A DNA stretch of 64,000 nt from Chalara sp. BL73 (Eukaryota; Ascomycota; Leotiomycetes; Helotiales). Within the stretch, counting starts at the first letter, position 1. The number at the start of each line of letters is the position of its first letter. The notes under the pieces are model-generated. The model saw only the letters and a program-made list of their open reading frames with translations, had not been told where the DNA came from and made no database searches. The stretch covers positions 2,048,501 through 2,112,500 of the forward strand of contig CAKJVC010000010.1 in assembly GCA_918026815.1 (NCBI GenBank), given 5' to 3'. Below, piece by piece: positions 58,193 through 64,000 of the stretch. Position numbers and translations under genes: made by a program.

Positions 58193-59056
58193 TCAAAGCC
58201 GCACAGACTTGTCCTCTTTACGGACTTCAAAGTCGCTGGGATACCAAATAAAAAATATGGCCATGACCAAGAACATCAAGCAAGTATCAAATACATACAT
58301 TGTCCACTCGTGGGTGAACAGGTAACTATTCGCACCCACGATGAACTCGATGACGCGAAAAATTGATCTGACCATGATCAGACCACTAATTCCATAAATC
58401 ATGGAAAGACACTTTCCCCAGGGGATTGACCCATCGAAGCAGTTTGGAGTAGGATGTTGACGGATTCTTCGGTGAAAGGTGAAAGCAGTATATGCAAAGA
58501 AGCCAAAAATGCCAATTTGAATAAGCAGACTTACAATAACAATGCCTTGGCCAATTTTTGAACATTCGCTACGACCATCATTCCTGCGGCCGCTCCCTGG
58601 ATACACAATGTGAAGATGTCACCCAAGACAAAAATCAAGGTGAGACGGCGGACAGGTATGATTGAATGTCCTTCTCCTCTGACAGATCGGATGATACGAG
58701 CAAGGGTCATATAGACAGAGGCAGCAAAAAATGCTGGGGCAATAAGAATGTAGCTATTCGGTATCACGAACGGAAAAAGTTTTCCGGTTTTTCTGTGTGC
58801 AGCAGCCCTGGCTGCGTAGCCAATGAATTCGCCTTTTGCATAATTAGCTGTAGTATCATGGAGTAATAGCCTAGGACAGCATACAGTATCCTCCAATAAT
58901 GAAAACAAAACAGAACCAAGTACAAGTCTTCCACATCCGCCATGCAATTGCGGCCGAAGCTGCAAAGAAGAGCGAAGTAAAGACAACAGCGGCACCGAGG
59001 GACGGAACGTAATGCTAAAGAAAGTATCCGTGCTTGTATGGTTGGAGTTCAGTCAT
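58193..59056 (-). pseudogene. RTA1-like membrane protein, probably inactivated
   Basis: Exon 1 58885-59056 from ATG at 59056 and a second block 58193-58832 joined by a GTATGC...CAAAAG intron give an RTA1-domain protein with seven hydrophobic segments: HYVPSLGAAVVFTSLFF, GGYCEFIGYAARAAAH, SYILIAPAFFAASVYMTL, FVLGDIFTLCIQG, GQGIVIVSLLIQIGIFGFF. A TAG sits at codon 14 (59015-59017), just before the family's HYVPS, and a one-base frameshift is needed near 58560 between the GDIFTLCIQGAAAG part and the KIGQGIV part. No GT-AG intron explains either. Family members are lipid-translocating or stress-linked plasma-membrane proteins. Sequence errors remain possible. Confidence 0.6.
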
Positions 59057-59484
59057 TTTGTAAAGTGAAATGGCTGTTTTCGTTCCAGAATTGGGTTCGA
59101 GAGCTTCCACGAAACCACTTTCCGGTCGATAAGGGGTAAGCGAGGAAACAGTATTGGGCGGCAGGTGGTAGAGAAAGGAATGTCGTAGAGTAAAGAACGT
59201 CTGAAGAGAGCAAAATCTTACATGAATGACAAGCACAATAGGAGGGTTAAGAAAAGAAAATATGAACAAGAAGATCAATCTGTCAGGAGCATAAGAGGAC
59301 TGGATACGAATGCGCGCATTCGGCTATTTCCGAGAGCAAAACCGCGTGTTTGTATTTGTGGACAGCATAAGATTAATGATAACTAATATCCGTGCGCAAA
59401 GAGCACAAAGCTTAGTTTGCTTCTTTAGGAAACGGGTGGAGCTCTGACAAAATAGGGCTAGAATGGCTAGAGCACGATTCGAGA
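59057..59484. other. Intergenic upstream of the RTA1-like gene
   Basis: No gene seen. Presumed former promoter. Confidence 0.35.
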
Positions 59485-59772
59485 TGTAACAACTCAAGCC
59501 GAACAGGGATCTCGATCCGTGTATCTAGATAGAAGGACTCAGAGGTGTGAACAACTATCAATTGTTATAACTAAGAGAACAAGCTACAGGCAGAAGAAGG
59601 GAAGGAGAGCAGTGCTTTATATACAGGAGGCTGGCCAGGGGCCAGTGTAAGCGAGCCCTGTAGCGTCGGTTGCCAAGCTCTGGGGTGCCGAGCCCTGTGG
59701 TAACAGGGGCCAAGCTCTACCGAGCTCTGCAGTGTTTGGCGCCAAGCTCGAGATAGGGCCAGGGCCGTGACA
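59485..59772 (+). repeat. Solo LTR family 1, long form, with target duplication
   Basis: Starts TGTAACAACTCAAGC and ends GGGCCGTGACA, 288 bp, flanked by CGAGA at 59480-59484 and 59773-59777. Longer than other copies because of an extra internal GCCAAGCTC-type duplication, shared with 27845-28120. Confidence 0.9.
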
Positions 59773-59977
59773 CGAGAGACTAGATTGCTTTCAAATTCGC
59801 GAGTAAAACGGCTGTCTAAAAGCATGTTTTACAGGCCTTCAAAGGCGCGTTTGAAAAAGCGTTCACTAAGAAAAAGATGCAACATGCATTTGAAAAGCTT
59901 AAAATTTGGCCTATAAGCAAGGAATCTATGATTGCTTCTTTGAAGCGTTCGCAAGAGAGATCAGCTACTACCCCCTT

Positions 59978-60428
59978 TGTAACAGATAGAGGGCAGCAGG
60001 AGGGATTGCAATATAGCAGGTGAGGACACGTATGGTATGAGGACACATGACTGGCAATGCAAAAGTAATAGTATTGTATTGATGTGAAATGCAGGCCGTT
60101 GATTCTATGAAAGACTCAAGCTTACCCTCCTTCAAGGAGTTCTAGCTTTCTTTTTATATCCTTCGCCCTTCGACTGCGTTGTATTCTTTTCCTACAGTGT
60201 CACTAAGCCTGTGACCTTGGTATTCCCGAAGGTACTCTTCACAGCCGAAGCCCACGACAGCCTAGATCATACGCCTTTGTAGTGGCTGCAAGCCTGTGGC
60301 TGGCCGTGGGCTGTTTACGCCGTTTGCAGCCTAGATCGTTGCGTAGCCGGAAACGTTAATTTCTCTTGTAAGGACATTTATTCCATATCCGGTTTCTTGA
60401 ACTAGTTCGACGGATCTTGGCTGTTACA
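59978..60428 (+). repeat. LTR-like repeat family 4, longest copy
   Basis: Starts TGTAACAGATAGAGGG and ends TTGGCTGTTACA, 451 bp, with nearly palindromic termini (TGTAACA/TGTTACA). A 4-bp CCTT occurs on both sides (59974-59977 and 60429-60432). Related copies are at 28408-28700 and 41250-41323. Confidence 0.72.
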
Positions 60429-61176
60429 CCTTCAAACGACATTCAAACACCTAAAAACTCGAGTACGATTCGACGCACGCGAACTGCTTTTCATACGAAC
60501 CCTACAGATGAGCTCATCAAAATTATTCAAAGATCTTCAAATTACAGCTGCTCAAGTAAAATGGGTAGAATTTGAGAAAGAAAAAAATAGATCAATCGTT
60601 GCCAACTGAATAAGCCTATTTGTATGCTATAGCAATTTGTGGTTGATTTGCTATTAATTTTCGGTCGAAGTTTACTTTTGTAATTTTAGGTGGGATATAG
60701 ACAGGGGTGGGATTCTGGTCGGGATATCGGTTATGGCTTTCTGATGGTTTAGTCTGTAATTTTTTAGAGAATGTTATACGCGTATTCATCAATAGATCCG
60801 CTGCTGATACGGGGCACGCACATGCGAAGAGTGGGGTGGGTGGGGCCGGTTAGCCCAGCGAGGCAAGCAACGCGCTAGCTGAATCGCGTATACGTCGTAT
60901 CTTCGTATTTTCGCATCTACCAAAAATGCTTGTAGGGGTTCATAGCCTTGAGATCCCCTTGCTCTTACCCACAGACTACCCTTGTATTACGCCTGTTAAT
61001 AGGTTCGTTACAAAGTGTAGGGTGAATATGAAGTACGGACGTATGCTTGGCTGCAGGCTTCCAAAAAATCGCATAAAAGTCTATGTCCTCGCCTTCGTCC
61101 TCCACAGCGTATTGCGAAATACACGTATCCATTCACAAGACCGTATTCCACCCATCCGGCATACGAAGGCGTGGAC
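60429..61176. promoter_or_regulatory. Upstream region of the Zn2Cys6 gene
   Basis: 750 bp without a coding frame; should hold the promoter. No element defined. Confidence 0.35.
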
Positions 61177-62472
61177 ATGAGAGCGGCTGTTGAACATCAA
61201 AGCCGCAAGACGTCGCGAGTAGTGCAACGCAGGCCACATAGGAAGTCCAGAAATGGTTGCCTTCGGTGCAAAACCCGACACGTCAAGGTATGCCTTTCTG
61301 CTTGTCGTACGCACTTGCTTACGTTACGATCGCAGTGCGATGAGAACCGTCCTGCGTGCTCGCACTGCGTGATGAGCAAACTGAATTGCGTGTATGTGAG
61401 CGAAAGCGTGGAAGCCACTGCTCTCCCTCACACACCAACCTCTTTGGAAGACGCAGGTACCATTCCAGCGTTTTCTGGAAGCCAAGAGATATCTATTTTG
61501 ACTTCGGTGTCGGCACAATCGCCCCCGACCGTGAGACATTATCCCTCACCTGCCGTCTCTGCCAATCCCACGACGCCGAATCTCCTACACCTGGAATTGC
61601 TATATCACTTCTGGACTACGACCAGTCAAAGCTTCGGTCGCAATGCGACTTTAGAAAGAGACATGTACGACCAGGTGCTCAAATATGCGCTTGCAGAGCC
61701 ATACCTTATGTGCGAGATCCTCGCGTTGGGCGCTCTCCATTTGAGCGTATTACGGCCGGCCCAACAAGATTTCTATCGTAGCCAGGCAACGGAGCTGCAG
61801 ACGGAGGCTCTGTCGCTGTTCAATGGGCGGTTCGCGGTGAACGACATGCAAAATAAAGCTCCAGGAATACTTTTCTCTTCATTCCTTGGCATTCATGCTT
61901 TGTCTGACACTCTTTCATTTCGCCCTCCGGATTTTTGTCTCTTCATTGACCATTTCATCAGCTATCTGTACATCCACAATGGAGTTTACCAGGTCGCTAA
62001 AGAATCATGGGCCGAGCTACAGGCTTCCGGCCTCCAGCTTTTGATCGTTGATAGCAACTTACCAGAAGTCTCAGAAGATGCAATAGGTGATGAGTGTGCC
62101 GTACTGAGTAGGCTGTTAGCCACAGCTGATTTGAGCCCAGCTTCTGTCGCCATATCTCAACGAGAGGTTGGGCGTCTCCAGCAGTTATTCAATTTGACGA
62201 GGGAGACAAATGCCACTAACATAAAGTTGGACTTAGTGGTCACCTGGCCAATACTGCTGTCCCCGGAGTTTACAGACCTTCTTCGGCTTCGTAGAGCTGA
62301 AGCCTTGGCTATCTTGGCCCACTTCGCTGTGCTACTACATTACGGTCGTGACTTATGGGTCCTTCAGGATGGTGGCAGGTTTCTTATAGAGAGTATTACC
62401 AAATACCTTGGATCTCCGTGGATGCACTGGCTGGAATGGCCGAACCACATCCTAGACATGACTCATACTTGA
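61177..62472 (+). CDS. Zn2Cys6 fungal transcription factor, 415 aa
   Basis: ATG at 61177. Exons 61177-61287 and 61336-62472; the 48-bp intron (GTATGC to CGCAG) lies inside the zinc cluster. After splicing the cluster reads GCLRCKTRHVK then CDENRPACSHCVMSKLNC, the six-Cys CX2CX6CX6CX2CX6C pattern, preceded by a basic RRPHRKSRNG arm. A Ser/Thr/Pro-rich linker is followed by an alpha-helical C-terminal region like the fungal sterol-regulator type domain (LLHLELLYHFWTTTSQSF, LMCEILALGALHLS, LLRLRRAEALAILAHFAVLLHY). It is a nuclear DNA-binding regulator; target genes are unknown. The intron has no stop codon and a length divisible by three. Confidence 0.88.
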   Translation: MRAAVEHQSRKTSRVVQRRPHRKSRNGCLRCKTRHVKVCLSACRTHLLTLRSQCDENRPACSHCVMSKLNCVYVSESVEATALPHTPTSLEDAGTIPAFSGSQEISILTSVSAQSPPTVRHYPSPAVSANPTTPNLLHLELLYHFWTTTSQSFGRNATLERDMYDQVLKYALAEPYLMCEILALGALHLSVLRPAQQDFYRSQATELQTEALSLFNGRFAVNDMQNKAPGILFSSFLGIHALSDTLSFRPPDFCLFIDHFISYLYIHNGVYQVAKESWAELQASGLQLLIVDSNLPEVSEDAIGDECAVLSRLLATADLSPASVAISQREVGRLQQLFNLTRETNATNIKLDLVVTWPILLSPEFTDLLRLRRAEALAILAHFAVLLHYGRDLWVLQDGGRFLIESITKYLGSPWMHWLEWPNHILDMTHT

Positions 62473-63549
62473 AGGATATAAGCCGAATGGGGTCCCTACT
62501 CCATACAATAATCATTAATTCTAGCAGATGGCGGTTCCAGAATAGATCATCCCTTGGTGAGGGATATCGACGTAGGTTTTTGGCGAAATATCTATATATT
62601 CATGATTTTTGTGCGTGCAATCATTAGGCCATTCACCCATCTAACATAAATACAAAGCTCGGCCCACTAACTCTTCTGCATCAACTACCTTCCGGGGTGA
62701 CTTAGAGCAGATACCACGATATGATGTTTCAATTCCCTTTTGTTCGTAATGGCGACGGAGCCTTTCGATCCCTTTTCCTGCTCAAGAAGCTGTGACAAAT
62801 CATGGATTCACATTCCACAAATGGAAGATCCTACAGTCTACATACGTGCGCAAGCTCTCATGTGGGGATGTAATATAAACCACAATCCATTAACCATTTC
62901 TCTATTGGTTGTTAGGTGATCAACTCCTGCTCTTGGCAATGTTGCAGGAGAAATGACAACGCGAATATGAGGACTTGTTCGAATGACTAGATTGCTCTGA
63001 GGATGCAGAAATAGATCACAACGCCTTCTGAGGCAGGACCTGGTGGTGAGACCAGGTTCTTGGCCGTTTTGGTAGCAGACGCCGCAGGCGTAGACGACTA
63101 CTCAGTTCCTCGGCTAAAAGGGCGGCCATGTATCGTGTCGGAGATATTTCAGAGGAGAATTGTGCAGGATCAGAGGGCATGTCTCGTACTACCTTCAGAC
63201 TGTATTAGACCACCGAGAGGATATATAACATGTATGTGTTTTCTTGGCTTAACCTCAAAGTGTACCTTGCCAGTACATAAAGACATATTATTGCAGGTAA
63301 GATGATTTCCTGATATGACCACGCTTTGTTGCAAGGAGACTTTCTCACTGCGAAGCAAGAGGGAAGGCGAAGGCGTTCTCGGCCCTTTCGCCCTCATCGC
63401 CATCCAAGGAGCAGAGAAATTAAGCTTAAGCGAACGTAAGTGGTAGATGTAGTCGCGAGTGCCTAACTCTGGCAGTGAAATTGTCATTATGAACTATATA
63501 CAAGTTGTCCATTCCAGATGAGACCGGTGGCGAGGCTGTTTCAGTAATT
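62473..63549. other. Intergenic, no gene seen
   Basis: About 1.1 kb with only short frames. Confidence 0.35.
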
Positions 63550-64000
63550 TTACTGACAATAAAAGCTAGACGAAGAGTTTGATGAACCCATACCGTCAAA
63601 GTACTGCTTCTTTGGGTAAGGACATAGAGGTCGCCTCAATATCGGTGTACCACTAAGAGTGGGAGTTGTTGCATTGAGAACTGATGGGGTGATACCGTCC
63701 TCAACCCAAGCACGTAGAGCCTCGAAAGTCGTATCAGGGTATGCGCCTGGTCCTCCAAAACAGTGAGCTACTCCAGGAACAAGGAACAGGCGATAGAAAT
63801 CGGCGACTTTGGGGTCGAGAGCAGCTACGGCATCGCAATACTTCTGCGTTCCGGCAGCTGGAATTATTGCATCGACCTGGAGCACCTGTTAGTTCTGAAA
63901 GTGAGTGGCGCAAGAACAATACTTACCAGGCCGTGCCATGTAAGCATCTTCCCGGACCTTTCACGGAATCTGCTCAGATCCGGATCATTGGTGCCCATTA
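63550..64000 (-). CDS. Second tannase/feruloyl esterase, C-terminal part, 5' end outside window
   Basis: Exon 63550-63885 and part of an upstream exon (63927-64000) joined by an intron with GTAAGT and AACAG. It reads TNDPDLSRFRERSGKMLTWHG, then PAAGTQKYCDAV, and the His motif GVAHCFGGPGAYP, matching the 46185-47804 protein in order. The Asp motif near WHGL reads VLQVDAIIPAAGT instead of the usual GLADxxIPP, so spacing around the catalytic Asp differs slightly. The nucleophile half lies beyond base 64000. Confidence 0.8.

Overview
The window is from a filamentous ascomycete (Pezizomycotina). The evidence is short GT-AG introns of about 48-120 bp with fungal branch sites, HET domains, Zn2Cys6, RTA1, F-box and PTH11-type rhodopsin families, secreted tannase/feruloyl esterase and GH1 enzymes, and transposon relics and pseudogenes with CAG-to-TAG changes that resemble repeat-induced point mutation (RIP). 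I cannot name the species. No tRNA, rRNA or CRISPR was found.

Layout. 1-5.1 kb: an NmrA-like reductase cut by the window edge, a pseudogene with three in-frame TAGs, and an F-box gene. 5.9-35 kb: a transposon-rich compartment with three NLR-type (STAND) genes of three different designs. NLR1 (7.6-11.5 kb, minus) is HET-NACHT with 14 ankyrin repeats. NLR2 (20.2-27.0 kb, plus) is an alpha/beta-hydrolase (SesB-like)-NACHT protein with 28 near-identical ankyrin repeats. NLR3 (31.1-34.8 kb, plus) is HET-NB-ARC with 11 near-identical TPRs. Between NLR1 and NLR2 lies a divergent sugar-transporter/GH78 rhamnosidase-like pair and a DUF6601 pseudogene. 35-45 kb: an HNH nuclease-like gene, a LINE RNase H relic, a PTH11-like receptor, a pseudogene split by an LTR, and a GH1 beta-glucosidase. 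46-64 kb: a tannase-like esterase, two small secreted six-cysteine proteins, a GFA-domain gene, a Dal5-type permease, a damaged RTA1 gene, a Zn2Cys6 regulator and the 3' part of a second tannase.

Five dispersed short repeat families look like solo LTRs. They start TG, end CA, carry a TATA box in the largest family, and several have perfect 5-6 bp target-site duplications. They surround all three NLR genes. One copy is nested in another, and one has a paralogous empty site inside this window.

The most interesting content is the NLR trio. Known fungal NLRs of this kind (HET-E/HET-D, SesB-linked proteins) act in non-self recognition and regulated cell death. The nearly identical ankyrin and TPR units at DNA level are the recognised sign of fast-evolving recognition arrays. 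That role is inferred here from architecture and repeat identity.
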